Of a stretch of 34,460 nt of DNA, positions 17,122 to 23,339 are shown piece after piece. Within the stretch, counting starts at the first letter, position 1; every line of letters starts with the position of its first letter. Source of the DNA: Deltaproteobacteria bacterium HGW-Deltaproteobacteria-18. GTDB taxonomy: Bacteria; Desulfobacterota; Desulfovibrionia; Desulfovibrionales; Desulfomicrobiaceae. The translations under genes and the position numbers were made by a program. The stretch is from positions 1 through 34,460 of the forward strand of contig PHBE01000026.1 of assembly GCA_002841885.1 (NCBI GenBank). Reading direction: 5' to 3'. A model generated the notes under the pieces. It worked only from the letters and a program-made list of their open reading frames with translations, was not told where the DNA came from and searched no databases.

Positions 17122-17382
17122 ATGGATTACGCGGGAGGAGTCTCGGTAATAATGTTGATAGTGGGGATTTGCTCATTAGTGTTGTCAATCTCTCTTATGA
17201 TTGCTCCACTAATTATCTGGCGAAACACGAATAGGACAAATCGGTTGTTGGCTTCGCTTTTGATAAGAATGAATGTTTCAAAGAGGGAAATCCTGGATAT
17301 TTGGACGGCTGAAGCAGAGAGCGAAAAGAATTTCCGGGCATTGTTTGGACAGGATGGCCCAAACGTAAAATCTGAAAAATAG
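17122..17382 (+). CDS. Small single-pass membrane protein of the island, 86 residues
   Basis: The ATG at 17122 follows GGAGGAG (17109-17115) with a six-base spacer. An in-frame ATG at 17107 overlaps that ribosome site and is less likely. Residues 6-31 (VSVIMLIVGICSLVLSISLM and onward) form one strong hydrophobic span. It is followed by WRNTNRTNR, a basic stop-transfer that predicts a cytoplasmic C-terminus, and a soluble tail of about 50 residues rich in Glu and Lys. I do not recognise the family. It is the first gene inside the left end of the island. AT-rich codons differ from the chromosomal neighbours. A role in the envelope during the element's life cycle is possible but not shown. Confidence 0.6.
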   Translation: MDYAGGVSVIMLIVGICSLVLSISLMIAPLIIWRNTNRTNRLLASLLIRMNVSKREILDIWTAEAESEKNFRALFGQDGPNVKSEK

Positions 17383-17385
17383 CAG

Positions 17386-17518
17386 ATGGAAGATCAGGGC
17401 GAGAAGACTCCCTTTTGCGGTGATGCCTTTAAGGCCCTGGCGGATGAACTCACCCAGAGGTGAGGTCATGGGCGCAGTCGAATGGAAAATAAAGGGGGGG
17501 GCCGAAGCCCCGCCCTAG
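17386..17518 (+). other. Two very small open frames (25 and 16 codons) after the membrane protein gene
   Basis: Frame A (17386-17463) would encode a 25-residue acidic peptide, MEDQGEKTPFCGDAFKALAD..., but has no ribosome site. Frame B (17468-17518) would encode 16 residues and follows GAGGTGAGG closely. Frame B overlaps a G8/C-rich imperfect hairpin (17494-17515). The evidence for translation is weak. They are recorded because the ribosome site of B is strong. Confidence 0.2.
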
Positions 17519-17628
17519 GATTTGAACAGTAAGAGAGTTATTGAGTTATTTTCGAGCATTACACCAAACAAGACTCCAACCAATAACGTAATGCCCAATG
17601 CCCATAAAACCATCCGGAGATCACTCAT
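17515..17628 (-). CDS. Very small hydrophobic membrane protein, 37 residues, minus strand
   Basis: The ATG (17626-17628) follows GAGG with a five-base spacer on the minus strand. The product begins MSDLRMVLWALGITLLVGVL, continues FGVMLENNSITLLLFKS and stops with TAG. Residues 6-24 form one membrane span, with a short charged N-terminus (D3, R5) and Lys near the end. Size and layout fit a small membrane peptide such as a phage-type accessory protein or a toxin-like peptide. I know no family that matches. It faces away from the candidate small RNA at 17656-17758. Coding is supported by the ribosome site and the clean hydrophobic pattern, not by homology. Confidence 0.45.
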   Translation of the reverse strand: MSDLRMVLWALGITLLVGVLFGVMLENNSITLLLFKS

Positions 17629-17655
17629 TGTCACCTCGTGGACAACAGATTCGTG

Positions 17656-17758
17656 TTGACACGAAATTGAATATCCCCGTATTTCAAAGCTTCCACGCTG
17701 CGAAGTTGGGATTACTCAATTTCGTTAAAGACCCGAATTTTTCGGGTCTTTTTTTTCC
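17656..17758 (+). ncRNA. Candidate small RNA unit (promoter -35 box to strong terminator)
   Basis: A perfect TTGACA (17656-17661) with only a weak -10 (TATTTC, 17680-17685) stands 65 bases before a perfect terminator. In that terminator AAAGACCCGAA (17727-17737) pairs with TTCGGGTCTTT (17741-17751) around TTT, and the T run continues to 17756. The only open frame across it (17598-17792) runs through the terminator and has no ribosome site. A transcript of about 65 bases would start near 17692. The terminator is certain; the promoter and RNA are inference. Confidence 0.4.
17727..17756 (+). terminator. Strong Rho-independent terminator inside the island
   Basis: An 11-bp perfect stem with a TTT loop is followed by T through 17756. 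No gene directly upstream on the plus strand needs it, which is why a small RNA is proposed at 17656-17758. Confidence 0.85.
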
Positions 17759-17903
17759 TCTGCCAAAAATTCCAGTTTCGATGACGCCATGATGGAGCGT
17801 TTCTAGATCATCTGTCAACTTTATGCGAACGGCCAACTCTGCACGCACGTTCCCTCTGGCTCCCCTTCAGCAGCATCATAATACCCATCTTTTTATGCTT
17901 TTA

Positions 17904-18125
17904 TCATCTCTCTGCAATTGTTCGACTTTTCGACAGCTGTAGAGCACCGTGAAGATAACATAGAGAAGTTGACCCGTCTTGACCAGTGGCCTGACCGGCG
18001 CTGACGGCGGGCATCAGCCGAAAATGGTTCAGGTGGCAGGAGGCCAGGGCCAACGCGTCTCCGGCATCTTCGGCCCAGTCCGGACAATGAATCTTCTTAA
18101 GCGAATTAGTCTTATCCGTACCCAT
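17904..18125 (-). pseudogene. Possible 3' remnant of a ruvC-like Holliday-junction resolvase gene
   Basis: On the minus strand the frame open from 18125 to a stop at 17904 contains, at about 18101-18024, LKKIHCPDWAEDAGDALALA followed by SCHLNH. This closely follows the RuvC C-terminal pattern (L-K-x-I-...-D-A-x-D-A-L-A-x-A-x-C-H), where the second and third Asp of that motif are catalytic. Codons in this stretch are GC-rich and gene-like, unlike the bases on either side. The rest of RuvC (N-terminal DPG strand, central Glu) is absent, so this is a fragment. Identification rests on one motif of about 25 residues. The surrounding 17759-18117 holds no other gene. Confidence 0.4.
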
Positions 18126-18240
18126 AAAGGTATACCCGTAGCGCGTACAAAAACGGGTACAAAAAAGCGTACCCAAAACCTGGAGATTCTGAATTTTAGA
18201 TACATAAAAAATTGACATCTAGATCTGAAACGGGTACATA
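18118..18240 (+). promoter_or_regulatory. Resolvase promoter with repeated GGGTAC operator sites
   Basis: TTGACA (18212-18217) and TACATA (18235-18240) are 17 bases apart and lie 46 bases before the resolvase ATG. The hexamer GGGTAC or its complement GTACCC occurs at 18118-18123, 18155-18160, 18169-18174 and 18232-18237, with a partial copy TACCCG at 18134-18139. The copy at 18232-18237 overlaps the -10 box, the usual position for repression. Spaced copies upstream could give cooperative binding, or could act as iterons. Confidence 0.6.
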
Positions 18241-18286
18241 TTGAGTCAACGAGAGACGATCAACCCAAAAGAGAGAGGTCAAGACC

Positions 18287-18859
18287 ATGTCGAATATCGC
18301 TTACGTCCGCGTTTCTTCCACTGATCAACACACCGACCGTCAGCTTGCAAACGCAGGCGTCACCTTCGACAAAACTTTCGAGGACAAGACCAGCGGGAAG
18401 GACACCAACCGTCCAGCCCTGAAGGAATGTCTTGAATACCTGCGAGACGGTGACACGCTCCACGTTCACAGCATCGACCGCCTTGCTCGTAGCCTTCAGG
18501 ATCTCCAGTCCTTGATCGACTCCTTGCTGGTCAAGGGCGTGACCGTGAAGTTTTTCAAGGAAGGACTGACCTTTCAGAACCACGGTACACAAGATCCTTT
18601 CGCCAAGCTCCTTTTCCAAGTGCTTGGCTCTTTCGCGGAGTTTGAACGGAACATCATCCGCGAACGTCAGAGAGAAGGCATTGAGAAGGCCAAGGCCGCA
18701 GGGCGTTATGGTCACGGCAAGGGCGGCAGGAAGCAGACCGTTGACCGGGAAAAGGTCAAGGCGTTGCGTGAAGAAGGCGTGCCGTTCCGGAAGATAGCGG
18801 AGCAGATTGGCTGTAGCCTATCCACTGTCCAGCGCTGTTTGGACGATCGCAAGAAGTGA
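18287..18859 (+). CDS. Serine recombinase, resolvase/invertase family
   Basis: The 190-residue small serine recombinase (Hin/Tn3-resolvase type) has catalytic Ser10 in YVRVSSTDQ and the arginine-bearing SIDRLARSLQDL segment. The long E helix is FAEFERNIIRERQREGIEKA, and a C-terminal helix-turn-helix (about 160-185, VPFRKIAEQIGCSLSTVQRC) binds DNA. Such proteins resolve multimers or invert segments by a double-strand cut with a 2-base stagger. Inside an island that already has a tyrosine integrase it more likely resolves multimers or controls a switch than integrates. All sequence landmarks are intact. Its promoter carries repeated GGGTAC sites, so it may autoregulate. Confidence 0.92.
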   Translation: MSNIAYVRVSSTDQHTDRQLANAGVTFDKTFEDKTSGKDTNRPALKECLEYLRDGDTLHVHSIDRLARSLQDLQSLIDSLLVKGVTVKFFKEGLTFQNHGTQDPFAKLLFQVLGSFAEFERNIIRERQREGIEKAKAAGRYGHGKGGRKQTVDREKVKALREEGVPFRKIAEQIGCSLSTVQRCLDDRKK

Positions 18860-18862
18860 TCC

Positions 18863-18886
18863 ATGGCCAGGCTTCCACCTGGCCAT
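18863..18886. repeat. Inverted repeat after the resolvase gene
   Basis: ATGGCCAGG (18863-18871) pairs with CCTGGCCAT (18878-18886) around CTTCCA, four bases after the resolvase stop. There is no T run, so it is a weak or Rho-dependent terminator or a binding site. Confidence 0.5.
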
Positions 18887-18995
18887 TCGGAACGAGTCCC
18901 GCACCAGCTCCCCCAGATCCGCCGTGACATGATGCAGGGTGTTATCCGTTACCGCCCCCCCCCGTAGCTACAGTCGTCACGAAATGTAAAAATCC

Positions 18996-19025
18996 TTGAC
19001 TTTTTTTGCAATACTAGACTATAAA
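18996..19025 (+). promoter_or_regulatory. Strong sigma-70 promoter of the island replication operon
   Basis: TTGACT (18996-19001) and TATAAA (19020-19025) are 18 bases apart. Just downstream, TGCATTTG (19035-19042) and CAAATGCA (19054-19061) form an inverted repeat, and a third copy, CAAATGCA, is at 19091-19098. These sit at about +3 to +66, where a repressor could block elongation. The four-gene operon 19207-21022 follows. Confidence 0.6.
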
Positions 19026-19206
19026 TGGCTCTAGTGCATTTGGAATCCAACTTCAAATGCATCAGGGTCTACAGAGTGATCCACTAATGCCAAATGCAAG
19101 TTTCTTCCGTCCGAAGGGATTTGCAATTGGCAGAGCTATGTCTTTTGCCGGGGATCGGCCCGGCGCGCAACCTTTAACCCGCCCAAATGGGCAAAATCGG
19201 AGGCTT

Positions 19207-19485
19207 ATGGCTAAAAAAAAACAGCCGAAAATTAACGGTGCACTATCGATGCAGCAAGAATTAGAAGAATTGTTCTTTCAGGCAAAAAAGGCAAAAAATA
19301 TAAAGCAAGCCGGTTATATCGCGCAAGTTTGGGCTTCACTAGAGTCTCATGCTTCTTTAGAACGAGATCAAGATAAAGAAGATAAGACCGCTTTGGACGA
19401 TCTTGTTGATATACTTAAAAACATGAGGTCAAAATTATACAACGATGGAAAAGGAGAAAAAGAAGATGACAGAAAAGAAGATTGA
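19207..19485 (+). CDS. Small charged hypothetical protein of the island, 92 residues
   Basis: The start at 19207 (MAKKKQPKINGALSMQQELE) follows GGAGG after a three-base gap. The same frame is open back to 19057, but that part lacks a ribosome site and spans the operator repeats. The protein is almost fully helical in character and highly charged. A basic head (residues 1-10) leads into a coiled-coil-like middle (LEELFFQAKKAKNIKQAG), and the tail is Lys/Asp/Glu-rich. It matches no family I know. Codons are AT-rich relative to the chromosome. It overlaps the next gene by 20 bases, which points to coupled translation. A DNA- or partner-binding helper of the replication protein is possible. Confidence 0.6.
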   Translation: MAKKKQPKINGALSMQQELEELFFQAKKAKNIKQAGYIAQVWASLESHASLERDQDKEDKTALDDLVDILKNMRSKLYNDGKGEKEDDRKED

Positions 19486-19933
19486 AGAGTTACAGAGAGC
19501 CAATAAGGCGCAAGCCGAGGCCTTGGTGGCCGCTGCCCACCAGGTGCTCGTTGCCGAGCTGAAGGGGCATCCCGACGCGAAGGACTGCCCGAATTTCGAA
19601 TTGTTGGCCGACGTCATTATCGCGGACCATAACTTCGGTGCGAACGCGGAAACCGGAGCCTTTCAGACGCACTATGACCCAGAACAACGCTATCCGTCAG
19701 GGCTTGACCTCAGTAGCATCTTGGCCAGGATCAAGTCAGATCCGGAAAGCGCCATCCTGCTCCGACCCGCTGGACCGAAATGGACGCCGCCCACTAATAA
19801 CCCGTGGTTGCCGGAACACAATAATCTGACCCTTCAAGGGCAGGTATTCAAGAATGACGCCGAGTTGGCCGCGAAATGGGAAGCCGAGGCCAAGCGCCGG
19901 GAACAGGCTTTGCGGAGGGCTTCAAACGCATGA
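19466..19933 (+). CDS. Hypothetical protein of the island replication operon, 155 residues
   Basis: The ATG at 19466 follows AAGGAG (19451-19456) with a nine-base spacer. An in-frame ATG at 19445 lacks a ribosome site. The N-terminal 45 residues are helical (KKIEELQRANKAQAEALVAA). A middle section rich in Pro and aromatic residues follows (THYDPEQRYPSGLDL, GPKWTPPTNNPWLPEHNNL), then a charged helical tail. I do not recognise the family. Its stop overlaps the start of the Gp2-like gene as ATGA, so the two proteins are probably made together, and a role in the same replication process is a reasonable guess. Confidence 0.6.
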   Translation: MTEKKIEELQRANKAQAEALVAAAHQVLVAELKGHPDAKDCPNFELLADVIIADHNFGANAETGAFQTHYDPEQRYPSGLDLSSILARIKSDPESAILLRPAGPKWTPPTNNPWLPEHNNLTLQGQVFKNDAELAAKWEAEAKRREQALRRASNA

Positions 19934-20727
19934 CGATCAGGACAGAATTATCGGGTTATACTGAACACGGACATTCAGGAATCCTTGCGGCCACGGGGCT
20001 TCCGGCCCCGTCGAAAGTGTCCATAGAAACCTATGCTACCTATGCTTATTCCAGACACTCCAAACTGATCCTTCACGAAGAGCAGAGCTACCGAGGATTG
20101 CCCGTCAATGTGGACTCCGACAGTAGCCCCCTTAATCGTGAGATCCTTCAGGCCCTGCACGAAAGGCATAGCCCGGCTGTCCTGGAGTTCGGGACTTCGG
20201 CGGTTATGATCAGAGCAGATTGGGAGGCAGGGACGCCACAGGTTGCCCTACAAGACCTCATGGCGCGGCTTCAAGATCAGGCAGGACGAAGAAAAACGAA
20301 GATCCACTACATGATCGTGGCCGAATTCGTTGAGGGACAGAGGGGTAACCACTTCCACGGCGTGCTTTGGTTCGATGAAAACAAGTTGGATTATCCGAGC
20401 ATGGTGAACAGAATGTGGAAGAAGGTCCAGAAGGCCCACGAACTGCCCGATTCATGCCGCATCATCTGGCGTCGGAACAACCACAAGCCGTTCCGCTTTC
20501 AGATCGGGCAGACGCAGGAGGAATTCCGGAAGGCCTTCCGCGTGGCGTCCTACCTGGCCAAGACGAGTCAACCGCCTCTCACAAGCCCTGCCAAGCGCTC
20601 CAGGATCGCTTCCAGGACGCGGAGCGACGTTTTTCGCTTCTTCATACCGGAAGAGCCGAGGACACGCTTCCAGCTCATCCTGGCCGACGACCTTAATAAT
20701 GCAAAACAGTATCAACAAGGAGTTTGA
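19930..20727 (+). CDS. Inovirus Gp2-like / YagK-YfjJ-type replication protein
   Basis: The 265-residue protein resembles the inovirus Gp2 family (PF11726), proteins of filamentous-phage-like and plasmid-like elements thought to initiate rolling-circle replication. The histidine pair in GNHFHGVLWFDENK (about residues 140-153) would be the metal-binding HUH-type motif. Downstream, MWKKVQKAHEL and the RVASYLAKTSQ segment (about 209-219) correspond to the SYLAK helix carrying the likely Lys/Tyr region. The start is the ATG at 19930 overlapping the upstream stop. Homology is judged from motifs only. If correct, the island can replicate as a circle after excision. Confidence 0.6.
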   Translation: MTIRTELSGYTEHGHSGILAATGLPAPSKVSIETYATYAYSRHSKLILHEEQSYRGLPVNVDSDSSPLNREILQALHERHSPAVLEFGTSAVMIRADWEAGTPQVALQDLMARLQDQAGRRKTKIHYMIVAEFVEGQRGNHFHGVLWFDENKLDYPSMVNRMWKKVQKAHELPDSCRIIWRRNNHKPFRFQIGQTQEEFRKAFRVASYLAKTSQPPLTSPAKRSRIASRTRSDVFRFFIPEEPRTRFQLILADDLNNAKQYQQGV

Positions 20728-20728
20728 T

Positions 20729-21022
20729 ATGCTACGAGCAGGAAAGTTATCGAAATCAACCACAAAAGACCTTACGTGGTTCTGCAACCTTGAAAAATGT
20801 TATGACGCAGGAAACGGGGTATACGTCACAAAAGACTATTGCATTATTGTCCTGGAAGACTGTTGTCTAACATGGAAACATGCAGACATGTTAAATTCAG
20901 ATATATGTAAGACATATTTTCAGGCTCACGAAGAAGCAGACGCCCATAAGAAATTCTTGCAGAATATCTTCGAATCTAAAGAAAAAACGGAGGAGCTAAT
21001 CTGCCGAATATTAAGCATGTGA
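20729..21022 (+). CDS. Small cysteine-containing hypothetical protein of the island, 97 residues
   Basis: The ATG at 20729 follows AAGGAG with a six-base spacer and lies one base after the stop of the Gp2-like gene. The protein is AT-rich in codon use and contains several Cys (C19, C24, C38, C45, C46 and others) and aromatic residues in the first half (WFCNLEKCYDAGNGVYV). A helical charged C-terminus follows. No family is recognised. It is the last gene of the operon, before the hairpin-rich region. Confidence 0.6.
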   Translation: MLRAGKLSKSTTKDLTWFCNLEKCYDAGNGVYVTKDYCIIVLEDCCLTWKHADMLNSDICKTYFQAHEEADAHKKFLQNIFESKEKTEELICRILSM

Positions 21023-21045
21023 TTGACAAAATACTCATGTAAATC

Positions 21046-21079
21046 AACATATTCCTTGACATTGCGGGCGGAATATGTT
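21046..21079. repeat. Ten-base perfect inverted repeat after the replication operon
   Basis: AACATATTCC (21046-21055) and GGAATATGTT (21070-21079) flank 14 bases that contain TTGACA. There is no T run after it, so it is a poor terminator. An operator or a replication-origin palindrome is more likely. Confidence 0.55.
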
Positions 21080-21151
21080 CAAAGTCACAAGTATATTGGG
21101 CTGCCGCTCTTTGACAGATGAATATTCGAAAATTGAAAGTATAGATACGTT

Positions 21152-21414
21152 GCGTGGTTTTACCACGCCTCCGCCCGTGCACAGACGAGGCGGTTACAGT
21201 GACAAGGCAAGTCCTGGCCGGACAGATCGTGGGGTGAGAAATCCAAACAGCGCCAGGCCCGTTGAGAATGCTGGACGCGGAAAGCAGAGACGCCCCAAAT
21301 ATGAGAATTTCAACTCTATCCTAGGAGCTGGGACAGCGTGAATCCCAGTTCCTGGGATAGAGCTTCTTTCTCCCGGCCAAGATTGGGGGCCAGGAGCCTC
21401 GGAAGTTGGCTCTC
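21152..21414 (+). other. Tandem hairpin region: candidate structured RNA or single-strand origin/packaging region
   Basis: Successive helices are: GCGTGG 21152-21157 with 21163-21168; CCGCC plus CGT 21171-21178 with ACG plus GGCGG 21185-21193 (one bulged A); GTCC/GGAC around 21211-21223; GCG-CCAG 21250-21256 with CTGG-A-CGC 21271-21278; an 18-pair stem 21316-21333 with 21343-21360; and GAGCC/GGCTC around 21393-21412. The 18-pair stem has two non-Watson-Crick pairs (322/354 and 327/349), both G-U on the plus strand, which suits an RNA. Filamentous phages also place origins and packaging signals in a run of hairpins. Reading frames over 21075-21478 look spurious. Confidence 0.5.
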
Positions 21415-21494
21415 CAAGGTGAGGGCGAATTTTTCGACCGTAGGTCATCTCAGCCTGGCAGAGGGCATTAGGATTCAAATTTTAAAATCTTCCG

Positions 21495-23228
21495 TTATTT
21501 TAGGTTCTTAAATTTGCGTTTCCGCTTGACTCTGGCCGCGCTAGAAACAACACAAGCACCTGTCCAAGGGCTAGTTGCTAGGTGGCCAAGGTTGATTTTG
21601 TAATCAATCTTGCAAGTAACCTCCCCGTATATATCGGGAATCGGGTAGCCTCCAGCGTAATAGTCGTAGGTCATGGAGTGTCCATCAATCCAATCCCCGG
21701 CGATATTGGGCGGAATATGCCCGATGGCTTGTGCTGCCAGACGCCCCGGAACGCGTGCATGTTTCAGACATGTGCAGACCGTGGAACGAAAGCTGTGAAA
21801 TTTCTTTTTGGTTCCCCTGGGAGAGGCTTCCAGCTGGATTTTCGGCAGAAAAACCTTGTGAAACCATTGGGAAACGCTTTTTCCATAGTCAGAAGGTAGC
21901 TTCCGGTCGATGTCAAAGAGCATGGTTTTTCCGGCAGCATGCCTTGATTCCAGAAACTCAGGAAAGTGCAATATCTCGACTATGAACTGATGAACCGGGA
22001 CCGTCCTAATTCCCGCTTCGGTTTTCACCCGAGTTTCCAGGTCTTCGTCGGTCTTGATGTGAATGCACCAAACGCCGTCAATCAGCGTCACGTCAGATAC
22101 TTTGAGTTGCGCAAGTTCAGATTGCCGGGCACCTGTGAACAAAGCTAGGAGAGGTATCCAAAACTTCCAGGAATCACTCTTTGTGTGCTCCAGGTAATCA
22201 GACCCGAACATGTTTTCCAGGTCCGTCCGGGTAAACGGTGCATATATCCCTGTGTTATTTTTTGAGGCTTTGACCGGCTGAATATCGGTCATGGGGCTGA
22301 CGTCTAGGTGCCCTTGGTCCACGGCCCACGCGAAAAACAGCTTCACGCAGTTCAGTTTATCGTTGACAGCACGTGGAGCGCATAGCGTGTCCGACTTGTG
22401 CTCCATTCGTAGGAGTTGGGCTATAGTCTTGCCGGGAAACTTCTGTACGTATTTGGCCGGAAGTTTTTGCAATGCCTCCCGATAGTTCCGGCAATGGGTC
22501 TTGGTAATGTCGATTACGTCCAGATCACTGGTCAGTTCCAAGAACTCACGAGCACAGGCAAGATACTTGGTGAGTGTCGATTTGACCTTGCCTTCCTTCC
22601 GCAAGACCTTTTCCCAAGCAATAATGGCAGCACTCAGGGCAATGGACGGCTTGCACTCCATTGTCGGGGCTGATGTTCCGGTAATGCCGCCACTGTAAGC
22701 ACTGAGCATGAGAAGTTCCAGGCCGTGGTTACCGGTCTTGCGAAGTCGCTGAATTTCCATGACCCGGCATAACTCCTTGGCCGCCAAGTATCTCACCTTG
22801 TTGGCTTCCGGCCCTGGCAAATCAGTAATGTCGATGCCGGTCAGCTCGTTGAATTGACCGTCCAGTCCTGACAGAAAGTCAAAGTCTTTGTTCTTGATGG
22901 CCAGGGTTAGTTCATCATGCAGGATGTCATCATACGGTTCATTGGGGGGAAGATGAGAACGTGGAACATCTGCCCATGGCTCATAATCCGTCCATCGTTT
23001 TTGGTCATCGGCATTCAAAAGAGCATCACGATAGAGGGTCAGTGCCCGGCGTAGTCTGTTTTCATCCATGCCTAGTTTTGCCTCCCTGGCCACGAGCGAA
23101 TGAAGTTTGCTTGCCAGCAATCCAGCTTTCCGCTTGTTGCCTGTTCGCAATGAAATTTTGTAGGTCACGCCACCGGCATCACGCCATCGAAAATGCCATG
23201 TTGACCCATGCTGAACGATGAAAGACAT
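21495..23228 (-). CDS. Tyrosine-type site-specific recombinase (island integrase)
   Basis: The 577-residue integrase has an N-terminal DNA-binding segment (FIVQHGSTWHFRWRDAGGVT, of the DUF6538 kind), a central SAM-like core-binding domain (about 195-325) and a C-terminal catalytic domain. Catalytic residues are R368 (FTGARQSEL), a candidate Lys402, H478-x-x-R481 (HSFRS), H504 (IGHIPP) and a Tyr among Y521/Y523/Y524. The start at 23226-23228 (MSFIVQ) follows GGAGG with a four-base gap. An upstream in-frame ATG at 23265-23267 would translate the arm repeats and is less likely. The gene sits directly inside the right attachment site, transcribed away from tRNA-Sec, as expected for an integrase using this site. 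Confidence 0.93.
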   Translation of the reverse strand: MSFIVQHGSTWHFRWRDAGGVTYKISLRTGNKRKAGLLASKLHSLVAREAKLGMDENRLRRALTLYRDALLNADDQKRWTDYEPWADVPRSHLPPNEPYDDILHDELTLAIKNKDFDFLSGLDGQFNELTGIDITDLPGPEANKVRYLAAKELCRVMEIQRLRKTGNHGLELLMLSAYSGGITGTSAPTMECKPSIALSAAIIAWEKVLRKEGKVKSTLTKYLACAREFLELTSDLDVIDITKTHCRNYREALQKLPAKYVQKFPGKTIAQLLRMEHKSDTLCAPRAVNDKLNCVKLFFAWAVDQGHLDVSPMTDIQPVKASKNNTGIYAPFTRTDLENMFGSDYLEHTKSDSWKFWIPLLALFTGARQSELAQLKVSDVTLIDGVWCIHIKTDEDLETRVKTEAGIRTVPVHQFIVEILHFPEFLESRHAAGKTMLFDIDRKLPSDYGKSVSQWFHKVFLPKIQLEASPRGTKKKFHSFRSTVCTCLKHARVPGRLAAQAIGHIPPNIAGDWIDGHSMTYDYYAGGYPIPDIYGEVTCKIDYKINLGHLATSPWTGACVVSSAARVKRKRKFKNLK

Positions 23229-23246
23229 TGAGCCTCCGGCCCTGGC

Positions 23247-23272
23247 CATGGTCCAAAAATGGTCCAAGTTCA
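23247..23272 (+). repeat. Right tandem ATGGTCCAAA repeats, probable integrase arm site
   Basis: Two tandem ATGGTCC copies lie just upstream of the integrase start. They match the left pair at 16914-16939 except for A/G changes. Their position in the integrase promoter region means integrase binding could also control its own expression. Confidence 0.65.
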
Positions 23273-23303
23273 GGGTGCATTGGCCGCTTTTGCCTCCGGG
23301 TAC

Positions 23304-23328
23304 AAAAAAACCCGGAATATATCCGGGT
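23304..23328 (-). terminator. Rho-independent terminator for selC on the minus strand
   Basis: On the minus strand ACCCGGA (23322-23328) pairs with TCCGGGT (23310-23316) around a TATAT loop and is followed by a T run (23304-23310). It lies inside the island, between the tRNA 3' end and the integrase gene. A third complementary copy, TCCGGGT at 23295-23301, could compete for pairing. Confidence 0.75.
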
Positions 23329-23339
23329 AGTTGTGTTGG

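Noticed and set aside
16913-17149. A 78-codon frame at the left end of the island
   Set aside because: It starts inside the arm-type repeats, has a Cys-rich improbable product, lacks a ribosome site and overlaps the ribosome site of the membrane protein gene.
17494-17515. G-rich/C-rich hairpin as a terminator
   Set aside because: The stem contains a G/G mismatch and no T run follows on either strand.
17598-17792. A 64-codon plus-strand frame near the small RNA candidate
   Set aside because: It passes through a perfect terminator and has no ribosome site.
21075-21478. Overlapping frames of 88 codons (plus) and 94 codons (minus) in the hairpin region
   Set aside because: Both run through strong hairpins, neither has a good ribosome site, and the products look random (Pro/Gly/Arg-rich).
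16854-23339. CRISPR array, reverse transcriptase (retron, DGR, group II intron) or known defence genes in the island
   Set aside because: No regularly spaced repeats and no YxDD or other diagnostic motifs were found in any reading frame.
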